Source of the DNA: Margaritifera margaritifera
Taxonomy: Eukaryota > Mollusca > Bivalvia > Unionida > Margaritiferidae
Reading direction: 5' to 3'
DNA: 64,000 nt
NCBI GenBank assembly: GCA_029931535.1
Contig: JAQPZY010001234.1
Location: 1,019,501-1,083,500, forward strand
Below, in pieces: positions 48,370-58,731 of the stretch. Positions within the stretch are counted from its first letter, which is position 1, and every line of letters begins with the position of its first letter. The notes beneath the pieces were generated by a model. The model ran no database searches and was not told the origin of the DNA. It worked only from the letters and a program-made list of their open reading frames with translations. The translations under genes and the position numbers were made by a program.

Positions 48370-48730
48370 GTGGGCATATAGTGTTGTCAATCTGTCTAGC
48401 TGATACATCACGTTATGTAATGTCCTGTCATAAATTTCATTTCTGCTCAATACCTTTAGAATGACTTATTGGATTGAGACTAAATTTTGTATGAGGTTTT
48501 TTGCATTAGGATGAACTAGATTGAGTTGAAATTTCATCAAGTTAGATCCTTGTTTGACTTGCTCAGTAAATTTTGAAAGACTTCATGGATTCCAATCAAA
48601 TGGCATATGAGACTTTACATCTTAAGTATACTTCAGTTTCATCATTTTCCAATAAAATGTTATGGAGTTATGGCCCCTGTTTGACTTAAAACGTTACTGT
48701 TCAGTGTTTTTAATAAGAAGGAATTGATGG
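48370..48730 (+). repeat. Degenerate tandem units (family F), short
   Basis: The head TGGGCATATAGTGTTGTCAA, then TCTGTCTAGCTG, is followed by about three degenerate units containing TGACTTATTGGATTGAGACT, CATCAAGTTAGATCCTTG and TTTGACTT. It appears to be a short member of the same architectural class as families A-E. Confidence 0.5.
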
Positions 48731-48881
48731 ATTGAACCCAAGTTTTCTGTTAGGAAGACCTAGGCCAAGTTTGATTTTCCGTGTTTTCTGGCAGAAGTTA
48801 AGAGACTTGTATCCCTTGTTTGACTTTGAACTTTGTCCTTCACACGCATCATGTTGGCAGAGGCATCCATATCGACACATT

Positions 48882-50219
48882 CATACCTGTCAACCTCCTG
48901 AGACAAAAACCTGTACACCAGACCAAAAAAAAACCTTACAAAGACCAGAAAAACCTTATGCCAAAGACAGGGCTGAGCAAAATTTTTTTTCATCCACTTA
49001 TCCAGGACAAGTGGTTTCAGAAAATTCACTTATCCCACCTTACTTTTCACATGGCGACCTTACTTTTCACTTGTCCCAAAATGGTAATCACTTGCCGAGA
49101 TTTGATGAGATGTATGTACTTAATCCATAGAAAGAACAAATGAAATAATATACAACATAATTATTTCTAAAAAGAATTTAATTTTTCTAAAACAGTTGTT
49201 GATATACGTTTGGCTACTTCAGGTACATGTATTAGCTGCTGGATTTTGAAAAAAATGTCCATGTACATGTCTGCCACCTGCATCAGCACTAAGCCAGCAG
49301 TTGATAGCTGTGTCAGAGTTAAAGTCCTCAAGCTCTGGTCCATTTGGTGATATGTTCGTTAGAATGTTTACACTCTCTTGGTTTAAGGAATTCTCACACT
49401 CAGTAGCAGTCTTACGTTTTATCCCTCCACTTTCACAAGAATTTTACTTCTTCAAATCGTCCTTATTACCTTCCTTGTGAAAATAATTTAGCAAACTCAT
49501 TTTATCCACATAGTAAATATCAGCTTGCTTGACAACTACTTCTAAAGTGATCATAAGAAACATTTTCTCTTTTAAATACGAACAGAGCTCATTAATTAGC
49601 GTAACTGTTTCGCTTCAAACGCAATATTGCACATGAAAGTTGATTCTCTTTATAATCAATTAAAAATGAAAGAATCATTACTGTCATTTAATCAGTTCAC
49701 AAAGGAAACCAAAACTGATGTCGGTAAAGTGCCTTTCATTAATTTAATTACGCTGACTAGCTGGATTAAAATCAAAGTGAGCCACTCATGAGGATCTGGT
49801 TTGAGTAAACACAGTGCAACAAAGCCGCTTAAAACACTACTAATTAATCATACCGGCTTTGTTTTGTTTGAGGTGTTTTGATTTGCTGATAATTTGGTCG
49901 TTTAGCCCAATATGCAGTCAAGCGGTAACAGAATGTGCACATATGCCATAGTTATCACTGACCACCTGTAGGTGTTAAACCAGATGTAAATGTATACATG
50001 GATAGTGGTAGAATAAAATATTCAGTACGCCCAGAGGGCATGAATGGCCAAATAAAGGTAGATGTAGTGATTAAAGCATGAAAATAAGGACTTGCCCGAT
50101 TTAAAAAAAAAAATATACAAAACTGTACAAAATGGTTGTACAACTGTACACTGCAACCCCCCCCCCCCCCAAAAAAAACCATACAAATTATGGGATAACT
50201 GTACAAGTTGACAGGTATG
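48882..50219 (-). mobile_element. TIR element, 1.34 kb, with 6-bp target duplication
   Basis: It starts CATACCTGTCAACCTCCTGA and the reverse complement of its end reads CATACCTGTCAACTTGTACA. The outer 13 bases are identical. CACATT flanks both ends exactly (48876-48881 and 50220-50225). Subterminal words CACTTATCC, GACAAGTGG, CACTTGTCCC and ACTTGCCCG recur. Poly-C and poly-A runs lie near 50157-50178. The interior holds a broken open frame on the minus strand. The first bases (CATAC.TG) match those of the hAT-like elements, and the duplication length is the same. Confidence 0.8.
49219..49500 (-). pseudogene. Element-encoded ORF with one stop codon
   Basis: The frame starts at ATG (49498-49500) with MSLLNYFHKEGNKDDLKK. 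A TAA follows at 49444-49446, then the same frame stays open for 75 more codons to a TGA at 49219. That stretch includes GGIKRKTATECENSLNQESV, ILTNISPNGPELEDFNSDTA and INCWLSADAGGRHVHGH. An opening Met-Ser-x-Leu-x-x-Tyr-Phe with a following Lys/Glu-rich and Ser/Asn-rich linker resembles the N-terminus of some hAT-like transposases. That is a weak resemblance and I do not assign the family. Confidence 0.45.
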
Positions 50220-50401
50220 CACATTACTAGTTCAAGTCCCACTGGTGCTATATACCAGTAGACCCTTAATGCCTCATGTAGATGACCTGATTAGGAGTTC
50301 AGTCCATCATACCAATTTTCAATTTTTCATTTTTTTTTTTAATGCATAGTTTTGAACTTTGAGGATTTGTATTTTTATTATTTCTAATATTTTCTTTTCA
50401 G

Positions 50402-50525
50402 ACATTGTCATGAAGACATACAGTGAATCAATTAATTGTACTCCAGGAAAAGGTAACACTTCTACATGTTATTATCGCTACCTCATGCCAGATGAAGAGG
50501 AAAAGAGATTATATGTTGGAGCAAT
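50402..50525 (+). CDS. Semaphorin exon a: start of the sema domain
   Basis: An acceptor with a strong pyrimidine tract (TCTAATATTTTCTTTTCAG) ends at 50401 and a GTAAGT donor starts at 50526. The exon is 124 nt (entry phase 2) and gives 40 whole codons plus AT of a split Met codon. The peptide contains an N-glycosylation sequon pair (NCT, NTS), then STCYYRYLMPDEEEKRLYVGA. The Y-R-x-L-x-x-DE-x-x-x-R-LYVGA/M block is the first beta-strand region of semaphorin sema domains; invertebrate Sema-2-type proteins have a very similar C..YYRT..xDE..DxLYVGAMD. Semaphorins are secreted or membrane-anchored guidance ligands that signal through plexins. The upstream signal-peptide exon was not found; it should end in phase 1, one base into a codon. 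Subclass is undecided. Confidence 0.8.
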
Positions 50526-50540
50526 GTAAGTTACAAACTT

Positions 50541-50684
50541 TACAATATATACTCACTTATAAACAACATAGAACTGATTAGTCCTAACAAACTGCATATA
50601 CCCAGATCTGCTGGCACATATGCGATGGCAGATCTGGATCTATGCAGCTTGCAATTGGATCTTATTTGTAGAACAGTATAGACA
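50541..50684. mobile_element. Double-palindrome MITE, partial copy in semaphorin intron
   Basis: It starts 15 bp after the donor of the preceding exon with TACAATATATACTCACTTAT. Only one hairpin remains (CATATACCCAGATCTGCTGG, then GGCAGATCTGGATCTATG). It ends TCTTATTTGTAGAACAGTAT. Confidence 0.75.
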
Positions 50685-50886
50685 GTACATTGGAAGCCTC
50701 CTTCCGTAACAAACTTTAGTCACTATCATGAATCTTTTGGTAACAAAACGCCCCTTTCCATTATTCTACACAAGTTGTATGGAAATTAAATTACTTTTCA
50801 TACTTTTCTTGGAAAAAGTTTAATCTGATAATTTTGACAGAGGGATCTTAATTTTGAGACTCGATACTAAAAGTAACATCCTATAG

Positions 50887-51140
50887 ATGGTCAGTAAAAT
50901 CCTTGAAGATATTGATCAATATCTGTGTACTTTATAGTACTGTGGGCATCCTTGTAGATCTTGATCAGTATCTGTGTACTTTACAGTACCGTGGGTATCT
51001 TTGAAGATATTAATCAGTATCTGTGTACTTTACAGTACCGTGGGTATCTTTGAAGATATTAATCAGTATCTGTATACTTTACAGTACTGTCGGCATCCTT
51101 GAGGATATTAATCAATATCTTTGTACTATACAATACTGTG
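50887..51140 (+). repeat. Tandem repeat, ~49-bp unit, ~5 copies
   Basis: The unit contains TACTGTGGGCATCCTTGAAG, ATATTGATCAGTATCTGTGT and ACTTTACAG. It is intronic, between the first two semaphorin exons. Each unit includes a TTTACAG that could imitate a weak splice acceptor. Confidence 0.85.
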
Positions 51141-51733
51141 GCACAACTTACCATAGTAATCAGCAATTATGGATGAAATTCATTTAAAGTAGTTATGGAC
51201 TTATTTGTCTAAATTTTTCTAACATGAAAGATCACTCGGTTTGGATTTGATGCCAAATGTTTAAGTAGTCCTGTCTTGTATTACAGTAGGTGCTGTAATT
51301 TAAAATTTTTAACTATTTGTAGCTTCTGCTCATATTTGAAGTTTTTAATTAAAAGAGATTGGTGGCTGTTTAGTCTCCAAGATAAAATTTCCTTACAGAC
51401 TTTGCAAATTGTACTGATAGATGGGATGTGAATAAAATGAGTTTACAGTAATACTTTCAGGTTTACATAAGCTGCAGGGTACTTTTAGTTAGGACTTACA
51501 GTTCATGGGGAAATTTACAAGTGGCTTTATTTTTGCAGCTTTTTTACAGTCGAGTCAAAAACTGCAAAAATGCAGCCTCGCTGAAGTTGAGGCCTCTAAA
51601 CGTATGTTAACAAGTGCAACAATCATTAGAATTAAACATGGGGAATGTTCCAAAATAGTAAATTTGGGCAAATATTACAGTGCAGAAATGTCCCAATATA
51701 CTGTCATTTATTAGCATTCTTATATCATTTCAG

Positions 51734-51782
51734 GAACTTCATTATTGTGCTGGACTTGGACAATGTATCACATGTAATACAA
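51734..51782 (+). CDS. Semaphorin exon b
   Basis: An acceptor (TCTTATATCATTTCAG) ends at 51733 and a GTAAGT donor starts at 51783. The first G completes the Met codon split by exon a (AT|G). The following 16 codons read NFIIVLDLDNVSHVIQ, giving YVGAMNFIIVLDLDNVS across the junction. This fits the semaphorin pattern LYVGAxxxxxxLDLxNIS. The exon ends in phase 0. The correct frame continuation over two independent splice junctions is strong evidence for a real gene. Confidence 0.8.
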
Positions 51783-51878
51783 GTAAGTAGGACAGATACA
51801 TGATAATCAGAAGATATTATGTAATGGATACAATTTGACAAAATATTCTCAACACTGTTATTCAGATTGAGATTTGAA

Positions 51879-51977
51879 CAGTGTTGGAATCTTTTATATG
51901 CACATTGTACAGTGTTGGAATCTTTTATATGCACATTGTACAGTGTTGGAATCTTTTATATGCACATTGTACAGTGT
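51879..51977 (+). repeat. Tandem repeat, 31-bp unit, 3 copies
   Basis: The unit CAGTGTTGGAATCTTTTATA, then TGCACATTGTA, occurs in three identical copies in the second semaphorin intron. Confidence 0.95.
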
Positions 51978-52587
51978 GCAAGCAATGTGCACTCAATATT
52001 GATATTCTGCTTTTAAATATAATGACATGGTTTACACAACCTTGAAAAATTCTTGAAATTTGAGGGGTTGACATGAAAATTCCTTGAATTTCTTGACAAA
52101 CTCGTACAATTTTTCCAATACATGTACTTGAATTTATTTTACGGAATACAGAACATGAAAACTGAACAAAATGCAGTGTACATCACTTTTTAAATTAAAA
52201 CATTTGTTATTTACATATTTTACAAAACTTCATAGATAAATACATAACATGGGATACAGTTGGGTGGATCAAATGGCACATGACACAGGTAGTTATGAGA
52301 TGGAGTAGTGGTGGATTAATTAGTTAATGTGTTTTTTCTTCTGATTTTGTACCTGTTTTTGGAGTGATAAACAAAGTAATATATGGAGAAAGTTCCATTT
52401 CCATCTGAAAAAAATCTCCTTAAGAACTTTTGGAAGTCCTTGAAAACTTCTTGAAAAGTCCTTGAAAAACAACTGTCTGGAACTGTATAAACCATCTAAT
52501 TGTTTGAGCAGCTGAGATGCTAAAATATAACATGGTAAATCATTCAACTGCAGGATCAGATCAAACTTCCTCCCATTGTTTAATTAC

Positions 52588-52730
52588 AGGCTTAGTTCCA
52601 TCTCTGCCAATATATTGAATGTGCACTGTATCGCATATAAAGAAGGTGTAGTGACAGGCTTTGTCCCTTCTCTGCCATCATATTGTATGCACACTGTACG
52701 GCATATTAAAAGGGTATAATGATAGGCTTA
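52588..52730 (+). repeat. 68-bp satellite, left fragment (2 units)
   Basis: The unit includes GGCTTAGTCCATCTCTGCCA, TCATATTGTATGCACACTGT and GGCATAT.AAAAGGGTATAAT. It matches the main array at 59826-60502. It stops abruptly where the inverted hAT-like element starts. The last 29 bases (52702-52730, starting CATATTAAAAGGGTATAATG) are repeated exactly on the other side of that element. Confidence 0.85.
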
Positions 52731-52938
52731 TGTCAATATGGTGGTTGCAATATGTGCACAGAATAAAATGTTCCCCCTTGATGCTGCGCTTCACAAAGTC
52801 AAACTCCGTCAACCAAGAGTTCTGGAATTTTTTTTGCGGGGCTTTGCTGGCTTCGGAGATGGCTATATATTTCCTGAATCGCTACTACATTTCAACATTT
52901 TTCCTTCGAAAATGAATCACACTTGTACACGTTTCCAT
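52731..52938 (-). pseudogene. Transposase N-terminus with zinc finger, broken
   Basis: The frame starts at an ATG (52936-52938) reading METCTSVIHFRRKNVEM. It meets two consecutive TAG codons, then continues in the same frame with FRKYIAISEASKAPQKKFQN, then SWLTEFDFVKRSIKGEHFIL and CTYCNHHIDI. The second part is the zinc-finger entry of a hAT-like transposase. The element is cut before the finger's histidines. Confidence 0.7.
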
Positions 52939-53527
52939 TTTATATATGAAGTAAAAATCCGACTTCAAAGAAACGTTGCCGCTGATTACAAACTTTAAAA
53001 AAGATGGCGTCAGCACTCTCAAAGAAACGGTGCCGTTGATCACAAACTTTAATAAAGATGGCTTCAACATTCTCATTCAATGCAATCAGTTTATTCTTCA
53101 ACACGCATCTCTTTGATGTACTAAACTTTAAATTGGGTTGTTTCACTTAATGTACTTTACCTATGCAAATTAGCATAATGGACTCTCCATAGCAGTGCTC
53201 AAAAGGATTTGACACGACACATCATCCTAGCTATTGTGAGCCAATTAAGTAAATCTCTGAAAGGTGGCTGTTTATCTCTGACCGCCTTACCTTTTAATTG
53301 CCCCTAAAACAGGTGTATAAACCTGCCCCGAGGATAGTTTTACATGAGCTTTGAGCAGTACTGTTTACTGTTTATATATACCACAGATTACGGGCATATA
53401 TAATAGTGATCAAGAAATATACGTTTTTTTTCTTCTCTTTTTTGGGGTGGAAATTTTTTTCGTGTCTGGGTGTATGGGAGTCCAAAATCGTGTTTTTCGT
53501 GTGACACGTCGTGTTATGGCAAGTATG
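52731..53527 (-). mobile_element. hAT-like DNA transposon, copy 3, truncated and inverted
   Basis: Read on the minus strand it opens at 53527 with CATACTTGCCATAACACGAC and follows copies 1 and 2 block by block: GTGTCACACGAAAAACACGA, the TATATGCCCGTAATCTGTGG block, GTTTGTGATCAACGGCACCG, then the zinc-finger segment. It ends at 52731 in the middle of the finger. It is flanked by a 29-bp direct repeat of satellite sequence. A local tandem duplication of about 50 bp (AAAGTTTGTGATCAACGGCA and AAAGTTTGTAATCAGCGGCA) distinguishes it from copies 1 and 2. Confidence 0.75.
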
Positions 53528-53625
53528 CATATTAAAAGGGTATAATGATAGGCTTAGTCCCACATCTGCCATCATATTGTATGCACACTGTGGGGCATAT
53601 AAAGCAGGGGTAATGATAGGTTCAG
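53528..53625 (+). repeat. 68-bp satellite, middle fragment
   Basis: Satellite units resume directly after the hAT-like copy (CATATTAAAAGGGTATAATG, then ATAGGCTTAGTCCCACATCT) and end at about 53625, where a LINE coding sequence begins. Confidence 0.85.
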
Positions 53626-54205
53626 TGACTTGGACTTTGTCTGGGTGTGTATAGAACTTCTGCGTCAAGAAGCATCGATGTTGAAGCAAATGAAATATCA
53701 CTTTATCTCAGTATTCTATCAGACTGTCTTTTAATCCATCTAACCCTGCATATGATATCGTCTTTAGGCCCAGATACCAAATCATGTACACTCAGAAACC
53801 ATGTTTCACTTGACCTTTTGACATACAAATCCATCATCACCTAGAAGCAGCAAAAGTCATTGTTGCAAATATTGCAAATTTCAGACTTCCCAAATCACTA
53901 CCATGGTTAACAAAACCTCCCAAAATGATATTTGACCTTTGCCAATTCAAAAAGTCTTCAACAAATCCTCTCCTTTTTTCAGAGTAAATTCAATGAAATC
54001 AGAACCTTCTATAATAGCCACACATCCCTGTATACAGAAGGTTCGAAAGATGGAGACACAGTTGGAGCTGCTGTTACAACACACCATGGCACGATCTCAA
54101 GCCGGTTATCATGATAAAGCCTCAATTTTTAGTGAGAAAATTACAGCCATACTGAAAGTTTTAAACTACATTGAGAGCCTTGCAAAATCTTACATCTGAC
54201 AGATC
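53626..54205 (+). mobile_element. LINE ORF2 fragment, RNase H region, left of the DIRS insertion
   Basis: The conceptual frame opens with LCLGVYRTSASRSIDVEANE, the conserved (C)LGAYRTSPxxSLxVEANE block of Jockey/I-type LINEs with an RNase H domain. It ends with TSLYTEGSKDGDTVGAAVTT, then SIFSEKITAILKVLNYIESL, the RNase H core. The usual catalytic TDGS is TEGS here. Frameshifts and stops are present (for example after SIIT near 53844). The fragment is 5'-truncated at the satellite junction and cut on the right by the DIRS-like terminal repeat. Confidence 0.85.
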
Positions 54206-54410
54206 ATTAATTTTAATATTAGTAATACATAACTTGTTGCTATTGCGTAGCTTACTCTTTTTCAGACTGAAAATACCCTCGACCGTATGATGAGAATTCA
54301 TCCTCTCATAGGGTGATTTCGAGAAAGATCTAAAGTCTAACATGAGACCCTGGCCCATGCATACTAGCTCTCATTCTTTTTCGGTCACTGCCATCATTAA
54401 GACAGTTTGA
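54206..54410 (+). repeat. DIRS left inverted terminal repeat
   Basis: Beyond the first 60 bases the repeat continues with ATGATGAGAATTCATCCTCT, CATAGGGTGATTTCGAGAAA, then GATCTAAAGTCTAACATGAG and CTCATTCTTTTTC. These are collinear with the reverse complement of the right end. A homopolymer-rich tract (C runs, 54576-54612) follows. Confidence 0.8.
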
Positions 54411-55929
54411 ATTACTCTTTAAACAAAAATTGCCTTCACATCAGGTCATATGTTGCAAATTGAGCATTTTCATTTTGTGTTCATCATTTTTACTGTTTGG
54501 AATTGGCTTGAAAGAGAGAGAGAGAGTTATTGACATATTTTGGTTATGTTTTTTCATAACCTTGCATTTAGGTTACCCCCCCACCCCCCCCCCCCCCACC
54601 CCCCCCACCCCCCATCCCCAGGGTGTCCAGGTAACATTTATTGTGATTGAGAATTATTTGATTCCTTTTTCCTTTTTCTAGCTCAGGTAGACATACCTGC
54701 TAACCATTAGGCTTTTGGCATAATCATTCTGCTTTTTTTTATCAACTAATTACATCTTACGCTTGCCTGTATATGGATTACGCTTTTTGGTACATTAAAA
54801 AAATATAAATAAAGCAATAAAAAGTTGTGTTTGTCATTTTTTTTATTATCATTTCTTTAATCATGAATATCATAAAAATATGAGAATATCCAAAAAAAGA
54901 AGACTGCTGCATAAGAATATCATAAGAGTACATTTTTCATAGACCTCCATGTACTTTCCTTATTTTCTATTTATAGCAGCTGTATGTGACACATTTCCAA
55001 GAAAACAGATGGGTTTTTTCAATTTGAAAACTTGTCTCACAGATTCATTATATTGATACATAGAATTTGTTAGCAGACCAGTCTATGCTTAAAAAAATGA
55101 CGGCAGATTTAGTGAAACAGGTTTTATCAATGTGACTCGGATGTTATATGACTGAAAAATGTTAGAGAAGAGGGATCTTTTTAAAATTTAAGACATGTCG
55201 GATAAAAAAAAGACGTCAATAGTGCTTTAGAAATTTAGAAGAACATGAGAGGGGTAATACAGCACTCGGGTTGAGCACATGGTAATGATCATTGCAGAAT
55301 TTGTGGAGTTGACTTTACGATCACTCAGTGAAAGTTAGACATATAGACTAATTAAAGTGAATGTTGTGTATATAAAATTTGTCAATATGTTTTGTGGTTT
55401 GTATTCTGGTACTGATCCACATGGATTTTTGCCCATTTGTGACAAGAACTTTAACCAGTTGCAGATCCAGGTTAGTAGCAAAACTAACTTTTTATGCTCA
55501 GATTACACTTTGTTGCCCTTGGGTTACACATATACCTCTGTACGGTTTGGCAGGTATGGATAGGTATTTAGTTATCCCTATCCTTGCTGATTTGGTCTGC
55601 TGCCTCATCTTGATTCCGTTTTTTTGTTTTAATACAATACAAATCTTTGGAATTTATATGCCATTAAATCTGACATTTGCTATTTTTATTCTCCAGAAGG
55701 AGGTCACACACCAGTCCTTTCTTTCTATTTGAGTGTTTAGTGCTTGAACACCTTTCATTCTTAAAAGTCAGAATAGGATAGTATTCCTTTTATTATTGTT
55801 GTATTATTAGCATCTTACCTAGCTGGATTTTTGCTGATTTTTTGGTCTCCAATACTCAGAATAAAGTATTACTGATGTCATTGTGATTAAAACGTCAGTA
55901 TTGAAGTTGTTTTAGCCTACTAAAGGAGG
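54411..55929. other. DIRS interior upstream of the coding part
   Basis: C-rich run at 54576-54612, AG run near 54512, and AT-rich non-coding sequence. The 117-codon frame at 55379 is hydrophobic but unrecognised. Part of this stretch may be a secondary insertion, because it looks unlike DIRS coding sequence. Confidence 0.4.
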
Positions 55930-57130
55930 ATTCTCTGCCTCCAGCTGCACTTCAGCATTTGTTGGAAGCAGTGGCCAAAACATCTCGGCATGTGTTATCC
56001 ATGTCCCTGGTTTTATCAGCAGAGCTTCTACACCTCCACAGGGATGTTGCTCAGGACTAATCCAAGGTCTTACTGGAGCACAGTAAAAACCTTCTGAGGG
56101 TTGCTCCCCTGGAGGCAGAAACTCTCTTCAGAGGGCTCATTCCCTTTGGGGCCTCCCAGGATTTGAGAGACTAGCAACATTGGTCCCTCACATCTGCTCC
56201 TGGCCTGTCAAAATCAGCCAAGAAGCGGAATCATCCTGACTGACCACAGTGTGTGTCAGGCAAATTTCTTCAAAGTCATGCAGCCTCAGTCCATGAAACA
56301 ACCCTAATTCAGAGCTCCCCCTTGGTAGTCGCGCCCTGGAAAGGGGCGACACAAATGTTCATGGAAGAAGTTTGCGGGCCCTTCCCCCTTTCCTGAGGAG
56401 GAGGGGGCAGCCCTAGGGACTTGATGTAGAGTAGGTGTTCAATGACCATTCTCTGGCGCTCTACTCCCAGATTTTCTTGGCACCAAAAAAAGGGGCAAAG
56501 TTTCCACTAATTATCAACCTTTCCTCCTTAAACAAGTTTCTGTAGGAGGGACCTTTCAAGATGGAAACCACAGCCTCAGTCAGGAATTCCATAAAACCCA
56601 GCAACTGGGCAGTCTCCATCAACCTTCAGTATACATACCGTCACATTCCTATCTTTCCTCCTCACAGGAAGTACCTCCAGTTTGTCATTCACTTATGGTC
56701 ACTTGTGATCCCTATCCTCCAATATTTCAATAATTGGTTGATCCACAATGGTTGACTAGAGTCCCTCAGTAGATCTTTCTCACTGTTGGCTCATAGTGAC
56801 CAGTCTGGGTCTTTAACCAAACTTAGAGAAATCGGAACTTACTTCTCTATCTCAAGATTTCATCTATGTTGGGATGAATTTCCACATGAACAGAGGATTA
56901 GTCCATATCTAGTGGGACAGAGTAGACAAGATCATGATCCTGTTAGAGGCACTGAGAGACAAGTCCATGTTGTCTGCTCATCTATTTCTGGGGACCTTGA
57001 ACTTCGCAGCAGACCTGGTTCCCTTAGGCAGATTGCATTTGCGCCCTCTCCAGTTTCTCCTAGCAAACTGGAAACTGCTCAGATTTCTCTAGGTCTTGAT
57101 TTCCACCATCATCAGATTTGGTGGACAATT
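55930..57130 (+). pseudogene. DIRS gag-like and reverse transcriptase region
   Basis: The 5' part reads LPPAALQHLLEAVAKTSRHV, which looks like the end of a gag-like protein. The RT part shows YSQIFLAPKK (about 56463), LIINLSSLNKFL, FKMETTASVRNSIKPSNWAV and SINLQYTYRHIPIFPPHRKY. These correspond to the YSxIFLVPKKDG.RPVIDLSxLN, FKMETxxSVRxSIRPGDWA and SIDLxDAYFHxPI blocks. The catalytic box that is normally Y-L-DD-W here reads Y-F-NN-W (ILQYFNNWLIHNG), so both aspartates are lost. Multiple stops and frameshifts confirm decay. Confidence 0.8.
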
Positions 57131-57430
57131 CGGGACTGATTTCTGGCCCGATTCCCTATGCATGCCCCTGAACACCACTCCTGTCTACTTACAGATGCAT
57201 CAGATTTTGGGTGGAGTGCTCATCTAGAGCTGGAATGACCAATTCTTCACAGTTCGTTGTCACGCATAGAATCTGCACTCCACAACAACAATTTGGAAAT
57301 GAGAGCAGTGGTCTTAGCCCTTCAGGAGTGCGTTGGCAAAAAAGCTCCCTTTTTACATTTCCCCAGTCCCAGACCAGGGAGCCTAGGCAGTGGACGCTTT
57401 CAGCCTGGAGTGGGATTGTCTGATTGCTTA
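57131..57430 (+). pseudogene. DIRS RNase H region
   Basis: LLTDASDFGWSAHLE (about 57186) is the RNase H opening motif (TDAS..GWGAHL). Farther on, in another frame, VDAFSLEWDCLIAYAL corresponds to the DALSxxWxxLxAYAFPP block that ends the region in DIRS/Ngaro elements. Confidence 0.75.
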
Positions 57431-58680
57431 CGCCTTATCACCCTTCAGGATGATCCCATAAGTACTTAAAAAAATTAGGACCTCCACTGCTCAGCTCATT
57501 TTGATAGCCCCTCTGTGGCCCCAATAATCGTGGTTCAGCAATCTGCTTGACCTGTTGGTAGGCCAGGCCAGGACATTACTCCAGAGGAGGGACCTTCTGT
57601 TGCAGCACAGGGGGTTTCTCCTAAACAACAATCCACAGATTCTCCACCTTCACGCTTGGCTCATCTCAAATGATCTCTCTGCCAGGACAAGTTTTCAAGC
57701 AAAGTCGCCTGGTGCATCATTCCAAGGTCTATGATGCCAGATGGAGAATCTTTTGCGATTAGTGCAGTAGGAAATGTGCTTAATCTTAGCTGTCCCTCTG
57801 TGAGCACAGTGGCTGATTTTCTTCCCTTTTTAGGAGAACAATGCTCATTTTCTACTACTGAGGGCTTTAGGGCAGCCCTATCCAAAACACTCCAATTTTT
57901 GAACGGCCCAGCCATTGGTGCAGACTCTTATATAGCAGCCCTAATCAGGTATTTCGAGCTGCAGAGACCGGTGTCTCACTCACTAATACCTAGATGGAAT
58001 CTCTCGGGTGGTCTCTAATAAAACCCCCTACGAACAGTTCGGTGAAGCTTCTTTCAAGAACCTTACCCTCAAGACTGTTTTCTTGCTTTCCTTAGCATCC
58101 ATGAGACGAAATAGTGAGCTCATGCCCTATCCATAGAACAAGGCTGTCTAAGTTTCAATGGAAATTGTGAGTCGGTTTCTTTCCTTTACCAATCGGGTTT
58201 CTTGGCAATAAGCCAGCTTCCATTGATTGCTCCACTCCAATTGAGATTCTCAGGTGCTTCTGTGCTCAGGATGATCAGGATAGAGTTTTATGCCTAGTTA
58301 GGGCTTTATGTTTTTATTTGGCAGCTTCTAAAGGGAGAAGAAATTTTATGAAGTGTCTTTTCCTGCCCTTTAAGGGCTCTGCTGATATTTTGGCTTCCAC
58401 CTTTTCAAGGCGGATTACCATAACTATCAAGAGAGCATATAGAGATTGACCTTTCATTCATGAAGATCAAAGCCCATAAGGTTTGAGCCATCGTTGCCTC
58501 ATGGGCCTATCTAACTCATTTGTGTCTGGAGGACGTGATGAAAGCCTAGTTTTGTTGATCTCGCATGACTTCTCCTTCTGCCTTCTCTCATTGGCTCACC
58601 AAAGCGAAGGTATACTGGCACAAAAAGTGGCTCATGCAGATACCATCTACACTTCTACAGCAAGTGTGAGTATTTCTTGT
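57431..58680 (+). pseudogene. DIRS tyrosine recombinase
   Basis: Fragments in changing frames include LSKTLQFLNGPAIGADS, ELQRPVSHSLIPRWNLSG, NLTLKTVFLLSLASMR and CPLRALLIFWLPPFQGGLP-like remnants, then the HE-type VRAIVASWAYLTHL region (about 58480). The order equals that of copy 1 at 20984-22300, and nucleotide identity between copies is high. Several catalytic positions cannot be verified because of frameshifts, so the recombinase is inactive. The N-terminal part (57490-57720) contains the SARTSFQAKSPGASF-like stretch shared with copy 1. Confidence 0.7.
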
Positions 58681-58731
58681 TTTTTTCCTTCACCATGGGA
58701 TCATCAACCTACATTGAACTGGCAAATTCAG

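Noticed and set aside
51505..51714. 69-codon ORF just before semaphorin exon b
   Set aside because: It ends before the acceptor, is in a different frame from the exon and has no splice donor that would use it.
55379..55563. GLYSGT peptide near 55400 as a further semaphorin exon
   Set aside because: The motif recalls a sema-domain block, but there is no acceptor in a suitable position, the order would be wrong relative to exon c at 60688, and it lies inside the DIRS-like element.
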